This document shows, piece after piece, positions 33,444 through 46,471 of a stretch of DNA of 64,000 nt. Below the pieces are notes generated by a model. That model had not been told where the DNA came from. It ran no database searches and saw nothing but the letters and a program-made list of their open reading frames with translations. The stretch spans positions 3,596,001-3,660,000 of the forward strand of contig JAUDYN010000002.1 of NCBI GenBank assembly GCA_030407005.1. Direction: 5' to 3'. The position numbers and the translations under genes are program-made. Numbering within the stretch: position 1 is the first letter of the stretch; each line of letters begins with the position of its first letter. The DNA comes from Desarmillaria ectypa. Lineage: Eukaryota > Basidiomycota > Agaricomycetes > Agaricales > Physalacriaceae.

Positions 33444-36430
33444 ATGAATGCTGATGGCAGCCCTTTAAAGAACAAGATTATCCCAATACGAAATGCTGCA
33501 AAGAAAGCCAACTCCAGCTTCTCTAGCCAACTGGACGACTCACCCGTAAACTCCGACGACGAGTATGAACGGCCGTCGCGACAGCGAAGAGGAACAGGAC
33601 GAGGAAGGGGGAGAGAAAGAGGCAGCGGAAGTCGGAGAGGTCGCGGCAAGTCTATTGTGTCTACGCCATCGACATCGACCCGTACACAGACTCAGGGAGG
33701 GGCCGGTCCGGAATCTTCAGACGCTCATCACTCATCTATGTCATCGATGTCAAAGAAAAAACGTTCGTTCGCGTTCTCTGACCTGTCGGATGGTGATGAG
33801 TCTCCGCTATCCTCTGTTCCTACCACACCTGTGAAGCAGTCCACGTCGTTTCACAAGGCGAAACGTTCTAAGGCAACGGCCTTGACGAGGTCTTTGTCGT
33901 CAGTGAGCAGGCTTTCCGCCTCGTTTGAGATACCGTGGTCTCTTGATGGTCTTGGAAATTATGTATGGGTTCTTGTCAGTAGTGCAGGAAGCGTCTTTCA
34001 AGAGGAGGATGAGAAGGAATACGTCTGGTGGCCGGCAAAGGTATGTCAAATCACTACTTGCTGATATACAGACAAACTTTGATGTCGCGTATAGAAGCAT
34101 CGCTTAACAGGACATCAACTCACACTGATACCCTTCGGCAACCTGAATCCACGCCTTACTCGCATTAATATAGAACATCCTTGCTCCGAGAACGTTCTAT
34201 CCTTGACTGACTCCTTGGGACGCAACCGGTTTAACGAACCTGTGTTCTCACCTCCTTCAGCTATCGATGACATGGAAGGACCACCCAAAAAGAGGCGGAA
34301 AACGAATAGAGATGATATGAGGTCACGGTGGCACGATGCCTTACGTTTAATGTTGCGGGAGATAGAGGAGGAGGAAGATGAGAAAGACGACCTACCAGAC
34401 ATCGCCTTTGCACTAAGCGTTCGTAGTGCACATACCTCAGCGCCTGCCTCTCCTAGCAAAATGGAAAAACAGGCAGGGTTTTCAATATCCGATACCGATG
34501 AAGTAGAGGATTTGGAATCATGGGAGGTTCCCGGTGCTGATCCAGAACTTGACATTCCAGGTGAGTTGGTGCTTGCGAGAGAAAAAGCGGACGTCCAGTT
34601 GTCATATTGGCCTGCCAAGGTCATGGAATATGTCCCGCCCGTTTCGAGAAATCAAAAAGCGGGAAAGTACAAGGTTTTGTATCTCGACGGGGTGGTGCGG
34701 ACAATTCCGAGAACATGGTTTCATTGTCTGGGCGATGAAGAGTTTGGCACATGCAAGGTACGCGCACCATTTGCCTTGAAGGATGTTTTGGTGCTTCATC
34801 ATTTCCTAGCTCGGTGTGTTCGAAAGCACTGCGGTTGAAAATCCTAATGATAATGTCGATGACTCCATGATGGGCCAGCCACACGATAGAGAACCTAGTC
34901 CTGTCCCTTCTATTCCACCGCCTTCTTCCTCTGACTTCCTCTACCTCCCGATACGTGAACAATTCTGCTATACCAAACCCGTCCTGCGAGCCGTTCTAAA
35001 TGAAGCATACCCTCCAGCGATGCAGGCACATGACATGTTCATGGCGGGAGGGAAGGCTAGGAAAGTTTTAGATCAGAATGCAGGGGAGAGAGGGACGGTG
35101 ACCCCGAATGATGCTGAGAGATTGACACGTTTTCTCCTTTATTGGGCTCTACGAAACGAGATGGTGGCGAAGAGGATAACAGACGACGGAGTTGAGGGGA
35201 CAGCATCTGATGGCGCAGAGGCGCTGCAAAACACTGCAGAAGTCGTCGGTGAAACCATTCGAGATACAGGTATCACCACTAATGGCATCGCCAATGGAGA
35301 AATTCGCATTGTTGGCGGCAAGGAGACACCGGTAGTAGACCATGAAGTGGTAAGTGCTATTACTATTCTATTTAAGCCCTTTGGCAAGGTCTCACATCAA
35401 CACAGGAGGCAAAAGCGTTGATCTCACCAGCAGACGGGGAACATCTCACATCTCCGTCGACTTTGTCTGTTATTGCGCAAGAGGGTGAGGCATCGTCAAT
35501 AATTTCACAGCCGGCTTTTGGAGCACCAACAGTCAGGGTAAGCGATACAATGCTCGGTGTCAAGAGATGTTACTTATGTGCCTAGGCTAAGTCACCAGGA
35601 TCTGTTGCTGAGCTCTTCGTGCCATCGTCATTGGAAGAGCCTCCGCCATCGTCATTGGCACCTTCGGCTGTGGATGCCGATATGGAGGCCAGTCATGATA
35701 ACACGTAACACGCAATTTTCTCATTTTTCTATTGTAGGAGGAACCTGAAGAAGACTTGGAAGGCGGACAAACACCGCGTCCTGATAATTCCCAACGTACA
35801 GATGTTGAGGTACCACTGACAGATTTGATTGATTTGGTTTGTTCTTCCTGAATCGTTCCTGCCAGTTTCTCACCGCATATCAGAACATGAGTCAACCTAT
35901 ACCCCATACGACAGGGGAGACATCTGTATGTCTTCTTACTGCAATGACACGGGAATTCTAACCCTCGTACAGAATACAGATGCCCTGGTAGAAGGTAACG
36001 ACGGGTATACACCAGCAAATAAGCTCAACGAAACGTATGAAGGCCCTCCCCGTCAAATTGGATGCGAGAGATATGAGTTGCTCTCCCCGCTTGAGAAATT
36101 TGAGGCGAGCGCCACATGCACAGCCATTCAATCTAATCCTCATCTGGTTTTGATATTTAACAGTACTGTCAAAATGTATTACTCCCGGAAGCCATTCTAC
36201 AGATCCTTCTGTGGAAAGAGGGTGTTCGTACATCCGTTGAGCTACTGTCTGACGATGAAGAACAAAGGCTGCACGACCAAGGACAGGCTTTGCGTAGAAA
36301 GACTGACTGGGTCTTTGATGTAATGCATTTAAGGCACCAGAAAGTCAGGGCGTTGGAACGCAAGGCTGGGAAGGCGAAATTGGAGAAGGTCGGTGGAACA
36401 AGGACGAGACCCATGTACAAGATGGCTTGA
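33444..36430 (+). CDS. Nuclear-type protein with two WPAK (PWWP/Tudor-like) segments
   Basis: A multi-exon gene whose end is well fixed and whose middle splice sites are partly uncertain. Seen in order: a basic, disordered N-terminus with Arg/Gly repeats (RGRGRERGSGSRRGRG) and KKRSF, a first Tudor/PWWP-like strand set ending EYVWWPAK (near 34020), and the nuclear-signal-like PPKKRRKT. A second set follows: YWPAKV, KYKVLYLDG and IPRTWF. Next come an acidic region and a C-terminal helical part with LLPEAILQILLW and DWVFDVMHLRHQK. PWWP and Tudor folds read methylated histones or DNA; that role is inferred here. One intron near 36110-36168 seems to start with GC (TTTGAG then GCGAGC). I do not know a named orthologue. 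Confidence 0.75.
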
Positions 36431-36776
36431 AATTTTTGATTATTGTTGTTACTACTGTTATTTCATTGCTCTATATTGTTCTTTTTGGATACTGTATAAC
36501 ATCGTTTCAGACCACCCGCCAACGATTGTTATTGCAAGCAGGAGTCTAAGATCGCGAATTAAAGTTCTGGATCAGTCACGAGCATCGCATGGCATTAACA
36601 TCAATATATGTCGCAGCTTCGGTTAATCGAGGGAAAACAAGACGTGAACTGCAGGACTAATACAGAATAAGATACAGTACATGCCTGATAAATAACTATA
36701 GCTAATGTACACAAGAATACAAACGACGACACGCGAAACAGCATAATAATATGACTAGATATCAAAACATAAAGGA
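36431..36776. other. Intergenic between convergent genes
   Basis: The 3' flanks of two convergent genes. AT-rich, with no coding signal. Confidence 0.5.
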
Positions 36777-39700
36777 CTACGAGTCGAGCTTGACTGTTAT
36801 ACCGTCAGACTGCTGGTCAAACGCAGCATTGATCGACATCTGCGTCAAATCACTATGTCCATTCATCAAAGGAGTATTGGCGCCAGAATGATAGGGCGAC
36901 AGACCAACTCGAGGGGTGATAAGTCCGCTTCCGTTGGCACCAAAGACGAAGCCACCACTGAGGCCATCCATGCGGTTGTACCCTGCCCAAGATGTCAGAC
37001 CGGTGAGACCAAAAAGTGGAAGAGCCTTACCTGGTACCAACAAGCTATCCCAAAAGTTGCTGCTCAGTATACTATCCATGGTCATGCCATTATTTGCATT
37101 GTGGATGTCCTCTTCAGATGGATTAGGCGCCATCGTCGGGGGGAAGGTGGATATATCCATCGCAGGACCCATCTCGCCGTCGAAGCAGAATTCGCCGAGC
37201 AGGGAAGTAGGGTCAGTGTAACTTGGCGGAGGACCGTTGTTCTGCACCTGCTGTGGTTGCTTCACGGAAACGGTGGAAGCTGAATGATGACCTTCACCAT
37301 TCGAGACTTCCATTTTTGCCGTGATGAGTGCTTTCAAAAATCCGCCATATAGCGCAGTGGTGTGGTGTGGACTGACGGAGACCTTTTCCAGCGCATCCGC
37401 GACATCATGGCATAGAGTGAGCGTCTTTTGAGCATCCTCCAGATATGCGGAAAATTCTGGGCGGACCAACTATGAATGTTGATATCAGCTCGGTAACTGA
37501 AAGACACGAGAAGACAAGGCAGACCTTCAGCAAACTGAGTATCGCGTACGAGATTTGAACGCTATGAGAGTCGGGGGAGTATTTCATGAAACCGTTTGGA
37601 CCCAAGTGATCGCGGACAATCGTCGCACAATTGATAGCGGAGGTATGGACTCTTGCAAAGAAGTGCCCGACATTGAGAGGCGCAGATTCAATAGCATTTT
37701 GCAAGCCGAATGAATTCAGGACCAGTAGAGTGTAATTGAAGTAAAATTCTGAGATCCTAGCTTTGTATTCATGTTCAACGAAAGCCTTGTCTATCGGAGG
37801 GGACGATCAATACATAATCGCGGTTTTTTAAAAGAGACGAAGCCTACCATCAGTTGTTTCAGAATTGGCAATCCATTTCCGCCTGGAAGTAAATATTTGG
37901 TCCTCGAAAGTCCTGACGATCAACAAGTAGTCCAAGGTTGTATGCAGTCCGTTACCAGACTCGGTATTGGAATAAAGGAAATCAAGACTGCGAGACAGTA
38001 TCGTTTGTAGTTCCTGTACACAATGAGCGTTACCAATTCTTCAAAGTAATAAAAAAACGAGGACGAACAGCGTATGCGGCCAATGCCGCATCGGACGGCA
38101 CGGCACATGGGAGACTACACCATTTATCAACGTTTCGAATGATAAAACTAGTACAGGCCGAAAACTGTCAGGAACTTGAGTCGGCCCCTTATCATAGACA
38201 CTCACTCTTCTTTGATTGAATAAGGTTTACCCATCTGCGCACTGAAGCTTCTGTCAAGACAAAAGCAGAATATCCACGTTCGTTCTCGGTTATGAACTTC
38301 GATTTCGCGTGCCCGACCATCCTGACCATCCTGAGTGGTGATTGCGGTTTTTCTATGCAAGTTTAAATCTGTTGCCATCCTAGTGTGAGGTTAGTATACC
38401 AAAAATACTACATGATCATGAGAGACGAACCTGAGGGCCATGCCCAAAAGAAACCAGGTCTTATCTTGCTCGAAACGTTCGACGGCACCGCAGCCCCAAA
38501 GGGTGAGAAGTAAATACGCTTGAACGATCTCCAGAGACTTGTATCCACGCGCTGGAACGCTGAATGCTAGTTTCTTGGCTAGCTCATTGAGCCGTGGGTG
38601 CAAGTCAGGCTTCTCGGTATAGAACTTGCTTGATATAGCACAGACTGTACACGCCTCAGTACACGTTGTGGTTTAACAAATGAAACACTCACTGGTGGTC
38701 AGTAGGAATGGCGATCGAGAGCATACGAGGGAAGGGGTATGGAAATTCTTATCCAAGAGATTTGTATGCATCTAAATGCAATGTTGGTTGACGCTTAGGG
38801 GATTGCTAGAGAACACACTCACGTTCATATGGTCAAAGTAACTAGAGTCGCCAAGAGAATAGCATGAGAAATGATACATCCGAATGCAATGAAAGAACAA
38901 ACATCTTAAACAGTTTAACGACTTCATTTGTAGACACAAAACTAAGCATTTCGGGTTGTACTTGGCGTTCAATATAGAGACGACGAAGTGGCAGAATTGT
39001 CATAGGACCTATTGAAGTGTAAGTACCTGAGTCAAAGGGCTAGCGTTATTCATACCGGGTTTAAAGTAATTGTCACTAGCAACGCCAAGCATCGGCGTCC
39101 CGTTTGCCTCAGCGCCCCTTGCAAGCATACCACTGGCATGCCCTTGAGCGCGACGGTTGGCGAGACTAGCTTCTGCCAATAGACCCAGAGGATTCAAAGC
39201 ATTATCAGGTAGAGAGTGAAGTTTCGGTGACCCCGGCGTTTGGGTTTGGTGACGATATGATCCTGGAGAATGAGGAGAAGGTGATGCTGCGATCAACGCC
39301 TGAGTGGTTGCCGTTGCAGGACTAGGCGAGGGAGAACGCGACAACATCCCAGAGGCAATGGACGGGTTGCCAATCGACTTGAGAACAGTGTCTAACGTCC
39401 GTTCCATTTTCCTGATCGACCTCGTCAGCAGTTCGTGCTTTCTGCGGGGATAGTGAGTCGTTTGCAAGGACATTGATGACCAAGACTCACTTGGAAGATC
39501 TTTTACCCCTGTTGGATTCTTCGAAGATACATTCATGGTTGCCGGCCTGACAGCGCTTGCACGGAGGTCCTTGTTCCGCACCAACACACTTCATTTTCAG
39601 TCGGCGACATACAGTGCAAGCACTAGACCAGAGTCAGAGAGAGGGTTCGAAGGACCAGATAATCCATACCGAGATCCTCTGGTTGGTTTTGCTTTCTCCT

Positions 39701-40127
39701 CTTTCTCTGCAGTTGGGCTACGAACGTCGGAATCATCATCCTTGCGTGCCTTTTTCCTGGAATCATTACCAGATGGTGCCGGCCTCTTGCCATTGGCGTT
39801 GGACGATGCCGGAAACATGTGTTCTGTTGGAGGGGTTCCAATGGTGTCAGAGCCCTGCGACGAAGGGGAAGAGTAGTTTGAAGGCAAAGAAAGGTGAGGC
39901 GGAAGGTGTGACTGCGGCTGGGAGTAGTTTGGGTAGTATGGAGGATACAAAGCTAAAGCAGGATCGATTGGTATCGATGGTGAGGAGGGTGGTTGCATGG
40001 AAAGCGACTGCTCAGGCGAGGACATTGAATAATCCTGTGGTGATAAAGGGACATGGTCAGAATAGGGCAAAGAATACTGGTGAGGTGAATGGTAGTAGGA
40101 CGAGTACGAGTACGTCTGTACCGGCAT
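36777..40127 (-). CDS. Zn2Cys6 fungal transcription factor with fungal-specific TF domain
   Basis: Twelve exons (40127-39670, 39622-39491, 39441-39056, 39008-38903, 38841-38823, 38771-38693, 38644-38431, 38379-38206, 38147-38069, 38013-37848, 37790-37525, 37469-36777) sum to 923 residues. Seen: a Tyr/Pro/Ser-rich N-terminus, and the binuclear zinc cluster CTVCRRLKMKC with CKRCQAGNHEC (spacing C2C6C8C2C6C) formed across the first intron. A coiled linker (KKHELLTRSIRKMERTLDTV) follows. Then comes the Fungal_trans middle homology region (SSKFYTEKPDLHPRL, LWGCGAVERFEQDKTW, RERTWIFCFCLDRSFSAQMG). Such proteins bind CGG half-sites in the nucleus; the target is unknown. Exon 5 is only 19 nt. Confidence 0.92.
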
Positions 40128-43100
40128 TGTGAGGAAAAGGAGGTTCGTTCAAAGGTAACCTCGAAAGAATTTAAAAAGAGAAACTGGATAGACTCACGTG
40201 TGGAGATGGCTATTGGACCTTGTCAAGGTTGATGGGAGACCAGTTAGGTGCGCGTGGCGCTGGAATAGACTGAGAAACAGCAACCCGTAATGGAGGTATC
40301 TGAAAAAGGGAAGCGTGTTCTTCAGGATCCGTCGTATCTTCCACGTTTAGATATACTCGGACACAGTGCCCAAAAGGAAGAAGATCCCAGTACAGATTGA
40401 GGCCTCTGATTGTACCGTGACTCTATACAGCTGTGTGAGAATAGATATCAGTAATCCACCGGCTATCCTCAAGGAAATAAACGATTACAGTTGCCCTGCA
40501 GCGCCCGATAATGGTGTTCACCGTATACAGGCAGGGTGTGGGGGGGGGGGATTCCTCAAAGTTATCCCTGTCACGCTGTCACGCATGACCCTTTTTCTTG
40601 ATCGAATGGTCAGCTGGTCGCAGTCCTTCAAATTCCAAAACTAGTAAAAAATAAAATTGAACGACCAGGACCCCCCGTCAGGTGTATACTGCTAGTACGG
40701 ACCAGGCTACAAAATCTGTTTTGGTCTTCCGCAGATTTTTCCTTGGCAGTAATTACGGTAATACTGATGACCACCTTGTCATTATCGCTTACGATGCCAT
40801 CAGCATCAGTCCGCGGCCAAACTTGGTTCTCCCAGGCACGTCACTTTTTGACGCGAAAGGCGAAAGGTGTACAGAACGTCCTTTTACCTACAAAATCTCT
40901 ACCGGTTCTCTATTTAGTCTCTGGGATCACCTTTCCACGTCTATTTGTGCCGTCTCGGGTGTCGATATCAACCACGCTGCTTTAAGCAACACAGCACCCA
41001 GGAACAAGCTCCGTCTCGAAGGAATACAGCCCCAGATATCTCATGTACGCGCACGTATAACATACGTGCCATGTTTCTTATAGTCCCCGCTCTTTCGGAC
41101 TGATGGGAATGGAACTCCTTACCTGTTCTCTGGGTTCCCAATTGCCCCCTCCGTGGATCGGTCATCTTGCTCGTCACCCTATTGTACAAAAGCTTTTACA
41201 CAAGGCACCAACAAGGTCTGATTACTATGCTGGGTTCACCGTGGTTTGGCTGTTTCTCGGTATCAAGTTACCGTAGTCGAGTTTTCCGTCTCTGTATCCC
41301 AATACTCTGGTACACGACTCTAGCGAAACCTTCCAGAGGTCGTCAGATTACCCTGATGGACCCCGGCCTCTGCTGTGCAGAAATTCTATGTTCATGGCTC
41401 CCGTGAGCCCTCATTTTTCCGCTACAAAAGACCAGTTCGAATTGATTTTCCTGCTGAATTTGTTTTCCAATAACTCATATAGGTACTACCGTTTCAAGCG
41501 TAAAATTTATACACGGCTCCGTATTCAGTTTCACGGCCCGTGACGAGCATCGCGTTCATCGTACAGTTGATTCGGTCAAAGCCGTGCATTTAGATGCCGT
41601 CAGTATGCCCTGATCTTCAAGCAATTGGGACTTTCCCCAGTTGCAGCAGATGAATCAAATCCTCCATCCGTTGTTGACCCGCAGGTTGCCTGCCCCGCAA
41701 CCGAAACTCAAAAAAGTGTGGTTTTTATATGATCGTCTCCATAGTGTCCTATTTTTACGATTTTTCAGTTTTTTAATCTAAGAACTTGTGCCCATGATCA
41801 CAGCACCACCGCGGTAAGGCAATCCGTATATCCGAAGGCGCATCCGTCATATTGACGAGAAATCTCTCTCACAGCCTATCAGCCTTGACAATTCTCTCCA
41901 CGCGTGTCTCTTCACTTCGGAGCTACTTTCTCGGTGATACGGTACCGTTTATCGAAACCGTCAGTGCTGAACGCTGCTTTGTCAAGAAGGGGTATTTAGC
42001 ATCCAATTATTCTCTCTACAAGGCCACATATCCCCGACGCTCGACTTCTTATCAACCTGTGAATCGTCATCACTCGGCCAGGATTTCTGAAAGGGTTTTG
42101 TTGATCCCACGAAGACTCAACCGAACTGCTTGGATTACAAAGGCTGTAAGTCTGAAGCTTCTCATGTACATGCGGTATTTCATGGTGTGCTGATGCCGTT
42201 CTGTCTCTCAATCAAAAACAATGATCCTTGGCATCTGGCAGAGGCTCGGCTTGAAAGCTATCGCTTTATACCCTCCTTACTATCTTCTCTCACTTGGTTC
42301 GAAGATGACGTCTCTCATGTCAACCGGACGATAAGAATGTAGCGTGTCTTGGGACTCTTTTGCCCCCTCGTCAGTATTTGGCATCTATAATTGCTGCTGG
42401 GACATGCGCCCCCCTCTTTATCGCTCAATGGTAGGTCGGTGTGTTTCTATCCTGTGTTCGTCGAAGTAAAGTGGTGGGGAAAGCGTCCATTTCTCTCACG
42501 AGTCGATATCTGACTCGCCTCCTCCATGTGGTACTTTCACATTAACTTTATTACTCAACTGCACCGAATGTAGGGATATGTGTTGCTATGAAATGTGACC
42601 ATTTGTCTCCATTCACAGACTTGTTGTTGGGGTTCGGGGTTGGTCTAAAGATCCAAGTCACAACTTTCGAATCGGTCGCGCCAGCAGCGAATATTTGGGC
42701 TTCGCAGGATCAATAACCATAAGTGGAGGCTACACAATCTCAGATGCGTATCTCTCTATGACTCCTGACTTTTTTCTGGGACACTGACGACGATGGGGTT
42801 CCTTGCCTTGTGCTCCTGATATCAGCTCTTGGTGTTATTTTCAACTCAGCTTTACAGTGTCTCACGGCCTCAATCTCTGCTTGGTCCAGTCACATACAGG
42901 CGTTCCACAAGCTCTTACAGTGTCTCATGGAGCATCCAATCACGCCGCAAGTGCCTGGAGTGAGTGCCTTTATAGTGTCTCCATGATTCAATGACTATCT
43001 TTGTGGTAAGTCGTCCGACTCAGTTCGATTTCTTTTTTCGCTGTGCATCATCTAGCACTCAAAACATTTTCCGATTGCAGGGGGCTCTTACTTATGTGGA

Positions 43101-46100
43101 TTAATCCCATTGCCCATGAATTTCTCGGCTTCGACAACACGTCACCAGTTTGAATGTAATTTACGACCCTGCACCTCGTCGTTACAATCCTTTTCTCATG
43201 ACGGTCATGACCTGCCACCAAATTTTCGAGTATTTTCCGGCGGTTCTCGCGACTTCATGCGCGCTTCGCTGAAGAATGGTGGTGGGTTTTACAGATTTTT
43301 TATTGAGATGGATTAACTGCGCCGCCTGTAAGTCGGAGTCGCCCGCACTCTATATGGGAGCCCTTGGGGAATTCGGGCTCATATAAAACAGCCATATGCA
43401 CACCATATCCCATTCAGTGCATATCTAATGTCTCCGAACACCCAGGTCGTAATGCCTTTAAACAGTTCTCAGAACTAGGTTTTCCTTGATAAGGATTAAA
43501 ATGAGCAAATGATTCGAGCTCACGAGAAATCTCCGGTGCCTAATTCCCAGTGTGACTGTCTGCCGTCGATCATTGCCCTGCCGCGGCTTCAGAGGCCCCT
43601 TTATGAGAGGCTGATTTTTGACAAGTAGTACCTTTCATTTCTTGCCGCCATTATCTCGTCATATGGTGAGTGTTAGTGGTGGGATACTCTCCTGATGAAC
43701 GTTCGGTGCTTATCACTTTTCCCCTAGGTTGGAAAGCTTCCTTGTATCGGTATTGTATTGTCATCATGTAGCCAATGAATGTCGGTGTCACAGGCCCATC
43801 AAACACGGCTTGCCCCGCGTCTCGCGTGAACACTAAAATGGTCAATATCTTCGATGTCATAAGTCGTTTCCCCGGCCGTGATGACGTCTATTTTCTGTAC
43901 TCGCTGCTCTCGGCCGTGGAATAATTGAGCATGGGTACGTTGTTCTACGTCTGTATGAGACCACGAAATCCCAGGCCGGCGAAAGCGCTACTTATACCTC
44001 ATATCGGGGACGTCCAATTCGTTGAACGGCCATCTAAATAGCATGTGTATTTCAATAGTGAGGGCACCGTATGCAGCACTTTCGAGTCAACAATTCGGAA
44101 TTATATTATACTATTATATTCCAAACGGAACTCTGCAACATGCGCTCCTTCGAAAGACGTCTTTGCTTCTCACCTTCAGCTCGCAGCTTCGGGAACAGAA
44201 AGGATTGTGGTCGGTGTCAATTGTACGTGTTTGGTCATGGTATATCCAAACACCACTCACTCATTTACGAATGGACATACATAATTGTCCTGAGATACCT
44301 CCTTCTATCCATCCAGCGATAGGCGGTGAGACACTGGTACTAATACCGAGGACCTGACGCCTAAATTCGTGGCAACCATCCAGTCCAACTGAATTCGTCG
44401 ATTTTTCACATGACTGAGAAGGACATTGCGTCAGCCATGCAGATGTCACGTTGTTCAGCGAGGGAATAACTTCGAAAGCAGGCACAAAAGTGGTTTCCTC
44501 CGAGGAAAAGGGATAGTCAGAAGGTTTAGGATCTCTGTTTTGGGGGACGACAGCGTTCAGCCTGCCACTGAGTTACATTTATCTTCTTCTGTGTTGAGGT
44601 GAGCGCTTTTTGCACTGGGTTAGACTTTGGTTAATTCTCTACCTAAAATTATATCTGTGGTATTTTTTTCCCCCAATGATCCGTCTTCACGAGTCAAAAG
44701 CGTCCAGGTGAACGGATCGTGAGTACATCATACCAGATCTGACCGTGCACGAGAAGTCGGTCCGATGACGATTATTTCATTGGTGGGATCAGTCTATCAA
44801 GTAACACTGTTTTTATTGATACCACCGATTCTAAACGCTGCAACCCTTAAGACCCTTGTAGATAGGAAGATTACTGAACCTGCTGAAAAGGACGCCCCTT
44901 TCACATGATCAGGAAGTGCCAAGACAAGAGGTTAAGGGAGCAGTGCACAAGTTGACGCCGCAGCGATAAAGATGATATATCAGGGTTGTTGGACGGGATC
45001 TCGGCCCTAAATAGCGTGCAAAGGAACCTTAAATACTTTGACATGGCAGTGGGAAAATGAACGATTGCATCAGTCGATAACCAGTAAGGAGAGAATAACT
45101 TTGAGAGCAGACAGTGGGGTTGCTTGAGAAAGTGCCCCAAACCCTTCTAGGTTTAATCGAATCACGAATGATGGAACGTCAACATTTAGAGTTGCTCTTT
45201 GATTGGGCAGTGGTACACCAAAATCGTACCCCTTTTCACAGAGTCATGGGAGAGTGGGTGGCGTAGATGAAGACCACCATGTCCTTAGGCACAATGACGA
45301 TCGTCAACCATGCTGGAAATCTGACCATTAAAACCGTAAATAATTCGGCACCGAGTTTCCACGCGTCACCACAAGGCGGAACCGAGGCCAATAGCAAAAC
45401 GTGCCAGCTAGCGCTCAATGATACACTGAAAATGACGCGGTCTTATTCATCGCCTGGTAATTGGTCAAGATGTATCCTTTCGAAAGACCAATGAGGAGGC
45501 ACAGCTGTATACATTTTATAACGTCCGCGGCACAGAATGCGGCGTCAGTATCTGCCAGAAGGGAAAAGGCATGTCAAGTCAGGGCCATACATTGCACACC
45601 AAAGATGTCGGAGATTCTGCATATGCCTGATTTAGCCTTATTATGTCACTCTTTTCTAATATACTCTTACCACAAATTATAAAGTGTTAAGTGTAGCCTG
45701 AGGACCTTAATATTTTGTCAGAATTATTTTCTGAATGTTCTCACTTATCTCCCGTAAAAAATATCTTGATAGGCTTTGTGGTTTAGAATTTTGTTAATGT
45801 GGAATATAATGTCACGTGCTATATATTCGACCTTATGAGGCCGTATAAGGCCATATAATGCCTTATATAGCATTAAATAGCCGTACTACGGGAGAGTCGA
45901 CATTATAATATATTATATTCCAAAATGAGGCACTTGCAAAATGTCCGACATTTTTTTGATTGCCCGAAGATAATAGACTATGTTGAACTGGATAGATTTT
46001 ACCACTAGCACTCAAGCTACCCAGAGTTATTAAAACACGATGGATATGAGAATATTCCCCCAAGAGGAGGAGAGCAGAGCGCCGTCATAAGATATAAACT

Positions 46101-46471
46101 GTATGAGATGTCATGACACCAGTGGATGTAAAACTCGATTTCGAACTTGCCACTATGTCACGATGAATAAAGGCCATAATGTCGGGTTTTGCTGTTGATC
46201 TCAGAAATAACAAAATATGGCTAATACCATAAATTAGATATTCAAAAGCGCAGGAATGTCAAGGTCGTAGTCATAACAAAGTATATATTCGGGCATCCGA
46301 GTCCTACATCCGAATGTTCGGAGAAATTAGGACTTGCTTACCGGACAACCAACAATGCTCCGGTCATGTGATCATGAATTCAAACTCCGCCGCTACATTT
46401 GGAACTTCAAGCTTGTAGTGTACTTCTGTGCTCTTTCGGCGTTTGGACTCTTACCACCATTCTTCTCCGCG
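40128..46471. other. Gene-poor 6.3-kb region
   Basis: I find no recognised gene in this stretch. It contains a run of 11 G near 40540. Some plus-strand open fragments occur, such as 40682-41083 (about 130 codons, with a FFLGSNYGNTDDH segment) and 41852-42193 (with SLRSYFLGD). Neither shows known motifs or a splice pattern that I trust. An AT-rich stretch with repeated GGCCTTATA-like units lies near 45830-45890. It could be decayed transposon or decayed gene sequence; nothing seen proves either. Confidence 0.5.
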
